Both the position numbers and the translations under genes were made by a program. DNA of 64,000 nt from Diacronema lutheri (Eukaryota > Haptophyta > Pavlovophyceae > Pavlovales > Pavlovaceae), in contig JAGTXO010000007.1 in assembly GCA_019448385.1 (NCBI GenBank), forward strand, positions 1,054,001-1,118,000, written 5' to 3'. The notes under the pieces are model-generated. The model was given only the letters and a program-made list of their open reading frames with translations, did no database searches and was not told the DNA's origin. This document shows, one piece after another, positions 29,902 through 39,777 of the stretch. Positions within the stretch are counted from its first letter, which is position 1. Each line of letters opens with the position of its first letter.

Positions 29902-32900
29902 GCCGCCGCCGCCGCGGCGCGCGCCCGCGCTCGCGGGTCGAGCGCCCACGGCCGCGCTCGCCTCGGCGAGCGCGAGCGCCGCCGCGCGCGTGCGCTGCCG
30001 CTGCTCGCGCACCGCTTTTGAAACGAGGCATGGGTCGCAGTACCATTCCGCAGGCACGCCGCCCGCGTCGGTCGCGCGCACGCCGACGCACACGGCGTGG
30101 AACCAGCGGTGGCACAGGTCGCAGTCGAGCATGAACGCATCGGAGCTCCTTCGACGATCAGCCACCCCATCGTACCCGCGGCCGCACACGCACGTCGCGT
30201 CCTCGCCCGCCGCGTTCGGGCCGGCGGCCGCGTCGAAGTCGGCGCGCGGCGGCGGGAAGCGGAGCGGCGCCTCGCGGTGCGCGCGCAGCTCTGACCACGC
30301 GCATGCGCCGATCGACGCGAGCAGGTCAAGGCAGTGCGCGCGCACCGCTGCCTCGCCCGCACCGCCCGCACCGCCCGCACCGCCGCCGCCGCCTCCGCCG
30401 GATCGCGCGCCAGCCAACGCCGGCGCGGCGCGCTGCGCGATCAGCGCGGCGGCGTGCGCGAGGCAGAGCACGGCCGCGGGCAGTTCGGCCGACGTGCTGG
30501 CGACGAGCAGATCGTCGACGAAGCGCTCGAGCGCGGCGCGGAGCTCCGCTGCGTCGTGCGGCGCGCGCTCGCGATCCGACGCACAGCTCGTCGCGTCGGG
30601 CGCTCGCCCGTAGCAGCGCGTGAGCAGCGCGCCGACGAGCGCGCGCGCGCGCGCCGCGACGTGCACGCGGTAGGGAAACGCTGCCGCCTCGCCGCCCGCG
30701 CCCGAGTCGGCGGGCGGAAGCGCAGCGCTGGCCTGGAGGAGGCGGAGGGCGAGGGCGGTCGCCATGCCGATGCCCGCGCGCCGCGCGCACGCTGCAACCG
30801 ACGCTGCCGCGCCCGCGCCGGCGAGCGCCGAGCCGGTAGCGTGCGCGCACGCGCCTCCATTGCCGCCGCCGCCGCCGAGCGCGCCGCCCGCCGCCGCGGC
30901 CGCGGCCGTCGCGCTCGCGCTGGCCGGCGGCGGGCGCGGCCGTGCGAGCGCGCCCGCCGGGTGTGCCCGCACGGCGCGCCCCGCGGGCGGCGGCCGCGCG
31001 AGCTGCTCGAGCAGCTCCTCCCACAAAGAGTCGCGGCCGTGCTCGTAGCGCGCGTACAGCTCAACGCACGCACCGATTGCCGCGAGTTGCAGCGCCGGCG
31101 CGCTCGCGGGCGCGCACGCCGTGCGCACGGCGAGGTGGGCGAGAGAGGCGCGCGCGCTGTCAGTTAGGCCCGTGCTAATCACGAGCAACCGCAGCGCGGA
31201 GAGCACTTCGGCGCTGCGGTTGAGCAGCGGCGCGAGCAGCGCGGCGGGCACGGCCGGCGCGCCGGCCGCGGCTGCGCCGGCCGCACCGCCGCCGCCCTTG
31301 CGCGCCGCGACGGCGCTGCTGGGCGGGAGCGGCGCGACCACGACCGCGCCGCCGGCCGCCAACGGCAGTGCGTTGCACAGCGCGCCGCTCCTGCCGAGCA
31401 GCGCGCGCACGCACGTGACTGTCGTCTCCTCCGTCTCCTCGTCCCAGACGTGCGCCGCGCTCGCGCGACCGGTCGCGCGAGCGCGGCCGCCGCCCGCCGC
31501 CGCGTCGACGTTCGCGAGCGCCGCGAGCTCGAGGAGCGCACACAGCGCCGCAGCCGCTGCCTCCGCGCACCGCACCGCCTCGCGCATCGAGCGCGCGCCC
31601 TCGCGCGCGTCGCCGGCCGCCGCGGCGGCCGCGCCCGCCGCCACCGCCGCCGCGGGCAAGTCCACGGCCTGCAGCGCGGCCGCGCGCGTGCGCAGCAGGG
31701 CGGCGAGCTGCGCGAGCGCGGCGTCGCCGACGATCGCGAGGCCGCGCTCGCACTGCGCCCCGCCCTCGCCCTCGTCGCCGCCACCGCACCTGCACGCCCC
31801 CACCGCGTGCGCGGCGTGCGCGCCCGCGCCGCGCCGCAGCTCAGCGGCGGGCTGTGCGCTGCGGAGCCGAGCAAGCTCGTGCGCGATGGCGGCGGTCGAG
31901 CCGTCGGCTTCGGCGAGGGCGGCGAGGCGCTCGGCCGCGGCTCGCACCGCGAGCGCGCGCGCCGCTGACGCCGAGCCCGGCGTGCCGCCGCAGCTGCATG
32001 CGGGCGAGCACGCGCCCGACGCGAGGTCGCCGGCGCACGCGCCGGCCGCGACGCCGCCGGCGCACGCGCCGCTGCGTTCGGCCGACTCGCACGCGGGCGA
32101 GCGCGCACCATCGCGCGAGCGCGCCGCGCGCGCGGAGGCCTGGCGCGACGGCGGTGGAGCGGTGCCGGCGCCGCCGTCCGCGCAGCCGCCGCTGCCGTCC
32201 GCGCGGGCGCACGGCGACGGTTCGAGCGGCAGGGGCGGCGCGAACGGTCGCCGTGCGCCCGCAGCCGCGTCGTCTGCGCAGCGGCGGCGGCGGCGCGCCA
32301 CGCGCGCGCGCGATATGAGCACGCGCACTGCGCGGCGCGGCGCGGCGGCTGGCGAGCCGACCGCCGCCATCGCCACGCGCCCGGCGATGGTCGCCACGCG
32401 CCGTCTGGGGCGCGGCCGCGTCCGCACGCGGCTCGTCCGTGCGCCGCACGCGCGCGTGCGCGCGCACCCTCGGGCTTAGTCGTCGGCGTGCACACGGTTC
32501 GCGACTGCTGCGCATCCGTCCGTATGCGCTGAAGCTCCGCCTCGCGCACCCTTGTCACGTCGCCGTCTGCCCACAGCACTTCATACTTGCCCTTGCCAAG
32601 CTCACGCTGCACCGCGCCGTCGTGTTCGCCAGAGCCGGGGAAGTGCTTGCGCACGGGCGTGCCGACCAGCGTGCCACCAGTCGACGACGGCGAGCGCACC
32701 GGCGCGCCCGACGAGCCCGCGGCCGGGCTAGCCGGCGGCGGAGCGCACCGCGCGCCGGCGAGAGCCGACGCCACCTGCGCGCGCAGCGCGGACGGCTGCG
32801 GGCCGGGCGCGGTGGAGGCGGGGCCGGAGCGCGGCGTGGCGACAAAAACGGCCGAACCGGGCGGCGCGCTGTTCAGCGCCTCGACCATCAGCGCGAGCGA

Positions 32901-33104
32901 CTCCGCCGACGCGGTCGCGGGCACGCCCAGCCCATCGACGAGCGACGGGGGCGCGCTCGCGCAGCGCGAACCGTCCGCGGGTGCGCTGAGCTCAAGCGAC
33001 GCGAGCGGAAGGCATTTGGCCACGTTGGGCATCGGCATCGCGCCCGCGCAGCGCGTCACGTCGAGCGGCGGGGCCGGAGGCGTCGCCATGGCACCCGGCT
33101 GCAT
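25662..33104 (-). CDS. SCC2: Cohesin loader SCC2/NIPBL with PHD finger
   Basis: 2329 residues, exons 33104-32468, 32273-26650, 26521-25939, 25807-25662; all joins keep phase and use GTGCG-type donors. It loads cohesin onto chromosomes. Exon 1 ends with a Tudor/agenet-like segment (GTPVRKHFPGSGEHDG ... KGKYEVLWADGDVTRV). A C4HC3 PHD finger sits near residues 903-955 (CVCGRGY, CDLCHRWFHAVC, WYCDPC), as in plant SCC2. HEAT-type helices fill about 1000-2000 (ALDSTLRCMSDAQPAFRARS, LLGKQLLATSDLELATRGYR, MLFGWAKHPRLDVSLHALR). The C-terminus has ARLRAHVK joined to SSYNLSAAKLRAY, the loader's conserved end, then an acidic tail of Glu then Asp runs. Bottom-strand frames opposite it are shadows. ATG 33104 and 33089 are both possible. 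Confidence 0.85.
28685..28772. repeat. Coding (GCGCCC)n microsatellite
   Basis: About 14 copies of a 6-bp unit inside the SCC2 exon, encoding an alternating Gly-Ala tract near residues 1380-1410 between two HEAT-rich parts. Length is likely to vary between strains. Confidence 0.9.
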
Positions 33105-33460
33105 GCGTGCGCCACGCGAGCTACGCCCAGGCGGTCCGACTCGCGCGGGAGGGTGCTCGTGTTTTAAAACGCGCGAAAATGGCGGGCGTCCGAAACGCCA
33201 GCAAGGCCAAGAAGCCCGCGCCGCGCCACGTCGCGCAAGCGCGCCGCCAGATCGCGCGGCTGCGCGCAGCCTGTCAAGCTCAGCCGCTGCGCTGAGCGTG
33301 ACGGACTGAGCAGGGCGGTCCGCTGCTGCCCGGCAGCTTGTGCTGTCGGTGCCCGACTCGGCAATTCTGTACACCGTCCGCGCGGTGAAATGAGCAAAAG
33401 GGGCGGCAGTTGCACTCGCTGCCGGGTGGCGGGTACAGCCGGTGCAACCGTGAGAAGAGC
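33105..33460. promoter_or_regulatory. Divergent promoter region of SCC2 and the MYB gene
   Basis: 356 bp between the two start codons. Contains the E2F-like site at 33171-33179 and a gttttaaaac palindrome directly next to it (33161-33170). The MYB side has no evident motif; aagagc precedes its ATG. Confidence 0.45.
33171..33179 (-). promoter_or_regulatory. E2F-type site upstream of SCC2
   Basis: GCGCGAAAA on plus, i.e. TTTTCGCGC reading toward SCC2, 67 bases before its ATG. It matches the E2F consensus exactly and is flanked by gttttaaaac. Confidence 0.5.
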
Positions 33461-35310
33461 ATGACGCGGCGGCACTGGACCGCCGAGGAGGACGGCGTCC
33501 TCCGCGGGCTCGTCAGCACGCACGGTGCCGACGCGCACGCCACATGTCGCCCCCCGCTGTGCGGCACTCGCGCTCTCGCCTCATGCTCCGCGCGTGCGTG
33601 GCGCGCGCGCGCGCCTGCCCACCCCCGCACAGGCACGCAATCGTGGGCGGCTGTGGCGGTCGAGCTGAACGCTGCGCTCGACGCGGAGCGGTACGGCGCG
33701 CCGCGTACTAATAAGCAATGCCGCGATCGCTGGCACAACCAGCTCGAGAGCGGCATCCGCAAGGACGAGTGGACACCGGGTGCGCGCGCCCGCACGCGGC
33801 CGCCGCCGCAAGGCGCACCCTACCGCGTGAACCGAGCACGGAACGACGGACCGGCGTGCGCGGACGCGGACCCAGATCGCGCGCATCCGCGTACGCACGC
33901 GCGCCTCAAAGCGCCTCGCCCGGCTTCACCCGCTCACGTGCCTGTGCGCGCGCGTGCTCGCGCTCGGCGCGCGCAGAGGAGGACGGGGTACTGCGCGTCA
34001 TGCAGGCTCGGTTGGGCAACGCGTGGGCGCAGATTGCGGCCGCGCTGCCAGGGCGCACGGACAACGCCGTGAAGAACCGCTGGAACAGCTCCGCCTTCCC
34101 GCGCGACTCAGCGGGTGGCGCAGACCGCTCAGGATCTTCCAGCCGCGGAAGCGGCCAGGGCGGCGCGCACGGCAATGGCGGCCAGGGCGGCAGGGGCGCG
34201 AGCGGCGCGACGGGCGACGGGTGCAACGGCTCGGCGATCGTCGTGCATGCGCTCAGCTCCGCGCCCGCCGAGGCTGCCGCAGCGCTGCAGGGCCTCGCCG
34301 ACCCGTCGCGCCAGCTCGAGGCTGCAGGTAACGGCTTGCTACAGCTCTGCGCCTCGGCGGCCGCGCGCGGGGGCGTGAGCGAGCAGCAGCAGCAGGTGCT
34401 ACACGCGCTCGCGCTCGCGCACAGATCAGGCGAGCCGCCACCGCCGCTCATCGTGCCCACGCTGCACGTCGTCGCGCCGCATCTGAGCCTGCTACGCGCG
34501 GCAGAGGAGGCGGAGGCCAAGGCGGAGGCCAAGGCGGAGGCCAAGGCGGAGGCCAAGGCGGAGGCTAATCAGGCGGAGGCGGAAGCGTCGAGCGCGGAGA
34601 TGGCAGTGCGCCGGAGCAAGGAGCATGGACGACGAGGGTGCGCGGCGTCCGGCGCAGCGCGCAACGGCGGGCATGCGGCGCGGCTCGAGCTCGCGCCGCT
34701 TGCGCAGCCGCCGCCCGGCTTGCCCAACGGATGCACGCCGCTTTCGCTTGACGCGCAGCCGCAGCCGCGCGGCGAGCGCGAGACACCCCACTGCATCGCG
34801 GGCGGCGGCGACGGCAAGACCGGCGACGGCGACGACGACGATGCGTGCGTCTCGGAGGCCGGGTTGCGCGCGGTGATCCTCGTGAGGATGGGCAAGTCAA
34901 AGAAACGCCTGCTCGACGAGGGCATCGACCTGGACGAGCTCGGCGCGCAGGATCTGAAACGGCTGCTGCGCGAAGTCGAGCGCACGACGCCCCTCCTTCA
35001 AACGCGCACGCCCACGGGCGCTGGCGCGGGCTGCGACCGCGATTTGGTCGTGCTGTCGCCGCTGCCGCGCGCGCACGCGCTGCTCGACGGGGCGCGGCGC
35101 GCGGAGGAGAGCGACGCGTCGTCGGGCGCGCGAGCGTGCGCCAGCGCGGCCGACACCGAGGCTGCGGGCACAGTGCCCGCACGCCCGCACGCGCAGCAGC
35201 CGCAGTCGCTGTACGCGCAGCACATCCCGGTGGGTAAGGGCATGGTCGCGCGCATGCACCGTGCGCCCGACCAGCGCGAGCATGAGCATGCCATCAAGGG
35301 ATGCCACTAG
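33461..35310 (+). CDS. R2R3-type MYB transcription factor
   Basis: 514 residues, exons 33461-33524, 33633-33779, 33977-35310. The two introns (GTGCCGACG...CACAG and GTGCGCG...GCGCAG) interrupt the DNA-binding domain at phase 1; splicing yields repeat 1 (RRHWTAEEDGVLRGLV ... SWAAVAVELN ... KQCRDRWHNQL) and repeat 2 (DEWTPEEDGVLRVMQ ... WAQIAAALPGRTDNAVKNRW), with the regularly spaced Trp residues. The tail is disordered: a Gly/Ser patch, a Lys-Ala-Glu-Ala repeat (34508-34565) and a helix near residue 390 (LRAVILVRMGKSKKRLLDEG). Shares its upstream region with SCC2. Targets unknown. Confidence 0.9.
34508..34565. repeat. 12-bp coding tandem repeat in MYB gene
   Basis: Nearly five copies of ggcggaggccaa, encoding repeated Ala-Glu-Ala-Lys that should form a charged helix. 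Confidence 0.9.
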
Positions 35311-35330
35311 ACGGGTGCATCGACGGGCGT

Positions 35331-36170
35331 TCACAGCATCGCTGAGTTTGCCTGCGTCATTGTCTCCGGAAACTCGGGGTCCCAGAAGCCCGGTGGCGTC
35401 TCGGGAAACTCGTGGAGCGAGCGGTGGCGGCCGCAGTCGCCGCACGCGCCGGCCGCCGAGAGGCCCGTCGCGCGGTAGAAGGCCTCGCATGCCGCACACG
35501 TGCGCGCGGGCAGCTGCGCACGGTCGGCCTTGCGCCGCACGACCTGCACGTGCGGCAGCGACGTGGGCCCGCCGATGCGCTTTTGCGCGCCGCTCGGCGG
35601 AACTGAGCGCCGCGTGACGGCGCTGCTCGCCGGCACCGGCTCCAAGAGAACGTTGCTCTCGCCGCCGCCGATGCAGTTGTCGTACAGGTCGAGCACGACC
35701 TCATCAAAGAAGGCCAAAACGCCGGTCTGCACGTCCGCTTCATCCATGGCCGCGGCGGCCGTCGCGGCGGCGCGCCCATCCGCAAGCGCGTGCTCGGGCG
35801 AGTGGCCGGCGCACTCGGCGTCGTTGTCCGCCTCGGCAAGGCTCACGGCGATGGGGCCGCCGTCGTCGGTGCTCGCACCCGACTGGCCACTTGCTCCGCG
35901 GTTACGCATCACGCGCTCGAGCCTCCGCTTGAGCGCGTCGTACTTGCTCTGCGTCTGCTGCAGCGAGAGCACCTTGCGCGTGAGCTGCTCGTTCTCCGCG
36001 GCCACCCGCGCGGCCTCGGCGCGCAGCGTGTTGGCCTGGAGGGCGAGCTGCTGCTTGAGCCGAGCAACTTCGACCGTCAGCGCCGTGTTCTGCGACGCGA
36101 GCGCCTTGGCGTTAGCGCAAAACGCGAGTGCAACGTCCGCCTGCGCCGTCACGCGCTGCGAGAGGGACAT
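35331..36170 (-). CDS. CtIP/Ctp1/Sae2-type DNA end-resection factor
   Basis: 279 residues, single exon. Activates MRE11 to start resection of double-strand breaks. The N-terminal 110 residues form a coiled coil (NTALTVEVARLKQQLALQAN, VAAENEQLTRKVLSLQQ), as in the CtIP tetramerisation region. The C-terminus carries the Sae2-family block: CAACEAFY, CGDCGRH, then FPETPPGFWDPEFPET, matching the CxxC...RH...P.TPxxFW...FP pattern. The middle is disordered with an acidic patch. I start at ATG 36170, the first one opening the coiled coil. Only 74 bp separate it from the divergent gene, and that gap holds an E2F-like palindrome. Confidence 0.85.
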   Translation of the reverse strand: MSLSQRVTAQADVALAFCANAKALASQNTALTVEVARLKQQLALQANTLRAEAARVAAENEQLTRKVLSLQQTQSKYDALKRRLERVMRNRGASGQSGASTDDGGPIAVSLAEADNDAECAGHSPEHALADGRAAATAAAAMDEADVQTGVLAFFDEVVLDLYDNCIGGGESNVLLEPVPASSAVTRRSVPPSGAQKRIGGPTSLPHVQVVRRKADRAQLPARTCAACEAFYRATGLSAAGACGDCGRHRSLHEFPETPPGFWDPEFPETMTQANSAML

Positions 36171-36201
36171 GCTCCGCCCAGGTTTGATGAGTCGAATTCG
36201 G

Positions 36202-36216
36202 TTTTGGCGCCCAAAA
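36202..36216. promoter_or_regulatory. E2F-like palindrome between CtIP and ADPRM genes
   Basis: TTTTGGCGCCCAAAA, a near-perfect palindrome with TTTGGCGC (TTTSSCGC class) on one strand and TTTGGGCGC on the other, 32 bases before the CtIP ATG and 28 before the ADPRM ATG. Confidence 0.5.
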
Positions 36217-36244
36217 GAGTGAGAAGAGTAGGACACCATCCACC

Positions 36245-37135
36245 ATGGCGGCATCGGTGCGCGTCGGGGTGATCGCTGATGTGCAGTACGCCGACAAGGC
36301 GGACGACACGCGCGGGGGCGGACGTAGGCATTACCGCCTTTCGCTCGCAAAGCTGCGCGCCGCGGTGCGCGCGTTCAACCAGCACGAGCCTCGGCTCGAC
36401 CTCGTCCTGCACCTTGGCGACATTATCGACGGCAACGTTTCCCATCCGGCGACGCAGGTGGACTTTGCGTCGGTGCTGCGCGCCTTCTCGCGCCTCCGTC
36501 CGCCCGTTGCGCACGTCATAGGCAACCATTGCCTCGATGTTGGCCGCGAGAGCCTGCTCACGCAGCTTGGCATCGCGCCCTACTACGAGCGCAGGCTATC
36601 CGGCGAGTGGATCTTGCTCGTGCTCGACACGACGGACGTCGGCGTGCGCGGCGCGTCGGCCGAGCGCGTGGCCGAGGCGAAGGCCTTCCTCGCCAAGCAC
36701 GCGGGCGAGCCCAATGCCCAGCCATACAATGGCGGCGTCGGTGCGGACCAGCTCGGCTGGTTGTGTGCGCGGCTAACGGCGTGCCGCGCACGGGGCGCGC
36801 GCGCGATCGTCGCTGGGCACATGCCCCTCGTGCGCGCGGCCGCGACTGCCGATACGCTGGCGTACAACGGCGAAGAGGTCGCCGCGCTCCTTGACGAGTT
36901 CTGCGACGTGTGCCCATTGTACGCGTGCGGCCACTGGCACGGCGGCGGGTACGCGCGGCGTCCGTCGGGCGTGCACCACTGGACGTGCGAGGGGATGGTC
37001 GAGGCGGCCGAGCAAGCGCGCGGATACGCGCTGATGCTCGTGCATGCCGATCGGATCGAGGTGGCGAGCCCAGACCAGGCGGGCGGAGTCAGCTCGCGGA
37101 CGTTCGAGCTACGGCCGCCATCGCCTTCAAAATAG
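36245..37135 (+). CDS. Mn-dependent ADP-ribose/CDP-alcohol diphosphatase (ADPRM family)
   Basis: 296-residue calcineurin-like metallophosphoesterase, single exon. Metal-binding motifs are complete: GVIADVQY (GDxH variant, as in the family), LHLGDIIDG, VIGNHC (GNHE/D equivalent), IVAGHMPL and YACGHWHGGG. The family hydrolyses ADP-ribose, CDP-choline and CDP-glycerol. DVQYADKADD near the start is typical of ADPRM. The ATG sits in caccATGg, the consensus start context. Convergence with no neighbour; a tandem repeat follows its stop. Confidence 0.88.
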   Translation: MAASVRVGVIADVQYADKADDTRGGGRRHYRLSLAKLRAAVRAFNQHEPRLDLVLHLGDIIDGNVSHPATQVDFASVLRAFSRLRPPVAHVIGNHCLDVGRESLLTQLGIAPYYERRLSGEWILLVLDTTDVGVRGASAERVAEAKAFLAKHAGEPNAQPYNGGVGADQLGWLCARLTACRARGARAIVAGHMPLVRAAATADTLAYNGEEVAALLDEFCDVCPLYACGHWHGGGYARRPSGVHHWTCEGMVEAAEQARGYALMLVHADRIEVASPDQAGGVSSRTFELRPPSPSK

Positions 37136-37160
37136 GCAAATACGTTGGGTATGGGTATAT

Positions 37161-37369
37161 ACTAACGACGCTTACAGGCGGGTCAGCAGGAAGGGCGCGC
37201 ACGGGGCCGAGGCTGGACAAACGGAGCGAGCGAAAGGGCGCACGCAACATCAGGCCGATATGGGTATTCATACTAACGACGCTTACAGGCGGGTCAGCAG
37301 GAGGGGCGCGCACGGGGCCGAGGCTGGACAAACGGAGCGAGCGAAAGGGCGCACGCAACATCAGGCCGA
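37161..37369. repeat. 111-bp direct tandem repeat with branch-point-like motif
   Basis: Copy 1 at 37161-37271 and copy 2 at 37272-37369, nearly identical, each opening actaacgacgcttacag and ending caacatcaggccga. Both are preceded by a tatgggtat-like string, so each unit begins TATGGGTAT...TACTAACGACGCTTACAG, resembling a compressed yeast-type 5' site, branch point and 3' splice site. A related motif lies near 12991. No coding potential; the copies lie between ADPRM and the cupin gene. The rest of 37136-37461 is featureless. Confidence 0.85.
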
Positions 37370-37461
37370 AATCGGGGCGTCGACCCTGTGATTCATACCA
37401 CATAGCGACCGGTGAAGGAGGAAGAATAGCGACGTTTAAGCGCCAGCTGCAGAACAGCCCA

Positions 37462-38229
37462 ATGTCGTCGATAGGAAGAATGCCGTCGCCGACATCAAAT
37501 TTGCATCTCGCAATCGCAGCCGCCTGCGGCGCGCTCGCGGCCACGATTGCGCTGCGCGCACTCGCGTCGCGCGCAGCCTCAGGCCGCGCGCTTGCGTCGA
37601 GCAACGATTGCGCAGCGTCGATCGCGCAGAAGCTCGGGCTGATTCCGCATCCCGAGGGCGGGTTCTTCCTCGAGACGTTTCGCGCGGGCGCGCCGCCGAT
37701 GGCGTCGCGCGGGCAAACGGACACGACGGGCACGCTCGTGGCGACGCTCGCGCGCGAGGGCGGCCAGCGCAACACACTCACCTCGATCTACTATATGCTT
37801 ACGGCCGAATCGCCAAAGCAATGGTGGGCCAACAACATCTCCGACCACGTGCACTACTGGCATGGCGGCGGCGAGGTCACATACCGCGTCGTTGGGCGCG
37901 ACGGCGTGCTCAGCACGCACACGCTCGGCCCCGCGTGCCCACAGCTGGTCGTGCGCGGCGGCTCGTTCAAGTGCGCGCAGCTCGCCGCAGGGGCCAAATA
38001 TACGCTGCTCGGCGAAGCGGTCGCGCCCGGCTTCGACTTCCGCGATTTCCAGTTTGTCAGCCAGCAGGAGCTCGACGCGCTCGTGCCCGAGCAGGCGCGG
38101 ATGCTCGCAAGCTGGGTGAAGGAGCAGCCAGAGTCGCAGTTTGATGAGTACTACGGCGAGGGGGCCTCCTCATTCCGCACAGCCGGCGACGGGTCGTTGC
38201 GCGCATCGTCGTTGCACTCGGTCTCATGA
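37462..38229 (+). CDS. DUF985 / cupin_5 family protein
   Basis: 255 residues, single exon. The family has an RmlC-like cupin barrel; biochemical role poorly known. Family landmarks are LGLIPHPEGGFFLETFR, the histidine-rich SDHVHYWHGGGEVTYRVV (normally WH...E with HxH) and LLGEAVAPGFDFRDFQF. The N-terminus has a hydrophobic helix (about residues 12-35; LAIAAACGALAATIALRAL), so it is probably membrane-anchored or organelle-targeted. ATG 37462 is used; a second ATG seven codons later is equally good. A Trp and Lys-rich SPKQWWANN insert precedes the metal-site region. Confidence 0.8.
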   Translation: MSSIGRMPSPTSNLHLAIAAACGALAATIALRALASRAASGRALASSNDCAASIAQKLGLIPHPEGGFFLETFRAGAPPMASRGQTDTTGTLVATLAREGGQRNTLTSIYYMLTAESPKQWWANNISDHVHYWHGGGEVTYRVVGRDGVLSTHTLGPACPQLVVRGGSFKCAQLAAGAKYTLLGEAVAPGFDFRDFQFVSQQELDALVPEQARMLASWVKEQPESQFDEYYGEGASSFRTAGDGSLRASSLHSVS

Positions 38230-38344
38230 CTCTCTGGACAGCATGCCCGCCGGGGCCTCGTGACGCGTGGCGAGCCCGTCGTGCACAGCGTCCCAACACG
38301 AGCGGATGCTCTTGCACATGGGCCGCATGGCTCAGAACATCAGA

Positions 38345-39682
38345 TCAGCCGCTCTTGCCGCCGCCCCCGTCGCCCAGCACCTCGGCTGGCCGGTCCGCAT
38401 CGGCGCGTAGAGCGCGCGCGTCGGCGTGCGCCGCTCCGTCCGCCGCGCCGGCCGGGCGCGCGGCGGGGGCGGTTGCGCCGAGCGCGAGTGCGGCGACGAT
38501 CAGCCCGCCGCCCGCCGCCTCATGCGGCTCCATCCCTTCGCCCAGCAGCGCGAACGCGAACGCGGCCGACCAGAGCGGTTGGCTCGTGTAGATCAAAGAC
38601 GCGACGGGCGCCGACACGCCGCCGCCCTGCCCGTACGACTGCGCCCACATCGTGTAGCCGGTCGTGACCGCGCCCAGCCAAGCCGCCGCGCCGGCGAGCA
38701 GCGCGCGATCGTGCGCCGAGAGCGCCGCGAGCTCCGCGCCAAACGCGCGCAGCTCGGGCGCGCTTGGGAGTGCGGGCGCGAGCAGCAGCACGGAGATGAG
38801 CGTCACCGCGAGGAGCAGCTCGCATGCGGCCTTGCACGGCGCGAGGCGGAGCGGCTCAAGCGCGGGCGCGAGCGCGGAGAGCCGAATCACGTGCCACGAA
38901 TATATGAGGGCGGCGCCCAAGATGAGCGCCTCGCCCGCCGCGGGCAAAGCGGCACGGCTGCCGACGGCCGCGGCAGCGCTGCCGCCCGACATGGTCACCA
39001 CGCCGCCAAATGCGAGGAGGCACGCGATCCACGTGCGCGCGGGCAGGCGACCAAGCCCGCCGCGCTGCGCCGCGTCGATCAGCGGCACGAGCAGCGTCGT
39101 CGTCTGCACGAGGAAGGCCGCGCGGTTGGTCGGCACGCGCGAGAGCCCGACAATTTGAAGCATGTTCGCGACGAAAAGGTAGCCGCCAAGCTCGAACGCG
39201 GCGGGCCACGTGCCGCGCGGCGTCCGGGCGGGCACGGCGTGCGCGGAGGGCGCCACGGAGCGGGACGCGTCGGCCACGCCCTGCGGCGTGGCGCGCGGGC
39301 CGGCGAGCGCGGCCGCCAGCGAGAGCGAGAGCAGCGCGACGAGGTACTGCCCGGCGGAGAGGACGATGCCCGGGATGGGTGGATCGGACGCGACGCCGTA
39401 CGCAATCTTGACGGCGGGCGCATACGTGCCCCACGCGACAGGCACGGTCAGGAGCACGCCGAGGCGCGCAACGTCGACGGCTGGCTCGGCCGCGACGCGC
39501 GGCGGCGCGAGCTCCGCCTTCGGGCCGCGCGCCGCGTCCGCCCCGTTCGTAGAGCAAGCGAGCAGCCGCCCGCGAGGCAGGGCGACGGAGCGCACCGGCC
39601 GCACCGAGCCAGCCTCGATCGCGCGCGCTGGCGCGACGAGGCACGAGGCGACGAGGATGGCCGCGCACGCGACCGCCGCCAT
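38345..39682 (-). CDS. EamA/DMT-superfamily transporter, probably plastid or secretory
   Basis: 445 residues, single exon, about ten hydrophobic segments in two EamA halves: VPVAWGTYAPAVKIAYG opens the first and ALIYSWHVIRLSAL the second. VASLIYTSQPLWSAAFAF and GEGMEPHEAAGGGLIVAALAL are typical of plant/algal drug-metabolite transporters. ATG 39682 gives a clear signal peptide (MAAVACAAILVASCLVAPARA), followed by a basic stretch like a plastid transit peptide. Substrate unknown. Divergent from DIM1 across 95 bp. Homologues in algae are often annotated as WAT1-related or YdcZ-like. Confidence 0.82.
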   Translation of the reverse strand: MAAVACAAILVASCLVAPARAIEAGSVRPVRSVALPRGRLLACSTNGADAARGPKAELAPPRVAAEPAVDVARLGVLLTVPVAWGTYAPAVKIAYGVASDPPIPGIVLSAGQYLVALLSLSLAAALAGPRATPQGVADASRSVAPSAHAVPARTPRGTWPAAFELGGYLFVANMLQIVGLSRVPTNRAAFLVQTTTLLVPLIDAAQRGGLGRLPARTWIACLLAFGGVVTMSGGSAAAAVGSRAALPAAGEALILGAALIYSWHVIRLSALAPALEPLRLAPCKAACELLLAVTLISVLLLAPALPSAPELRAFGAELAALSAHDRALLAGAAAWLGAVTTGYTMWAQSYGQGGGVSAPVASLIYTSQPLWSAAFAFALLGEGMEPHEAAGGGLIVAALALGATAPAARPAGAADGAAHADARALRADADRPAEVLGDGGGGKSG

Positions 39683-39777
39683 CGCCCGTCTCGAGTGGAC
39701 GTGTCCGCGGTCCAGGCGCCCGCGCAACCGGGGCAGAGGCGCGGGTAGGCGGGGGCGGGTCGCGGGCAGGCTAAGCG

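Noticed and set aside
37161-37369. Possible CRISPR or satellite array
   Set aside because: Only two units of 111 bp without spacers, in a eukaryotic gene-dense context.
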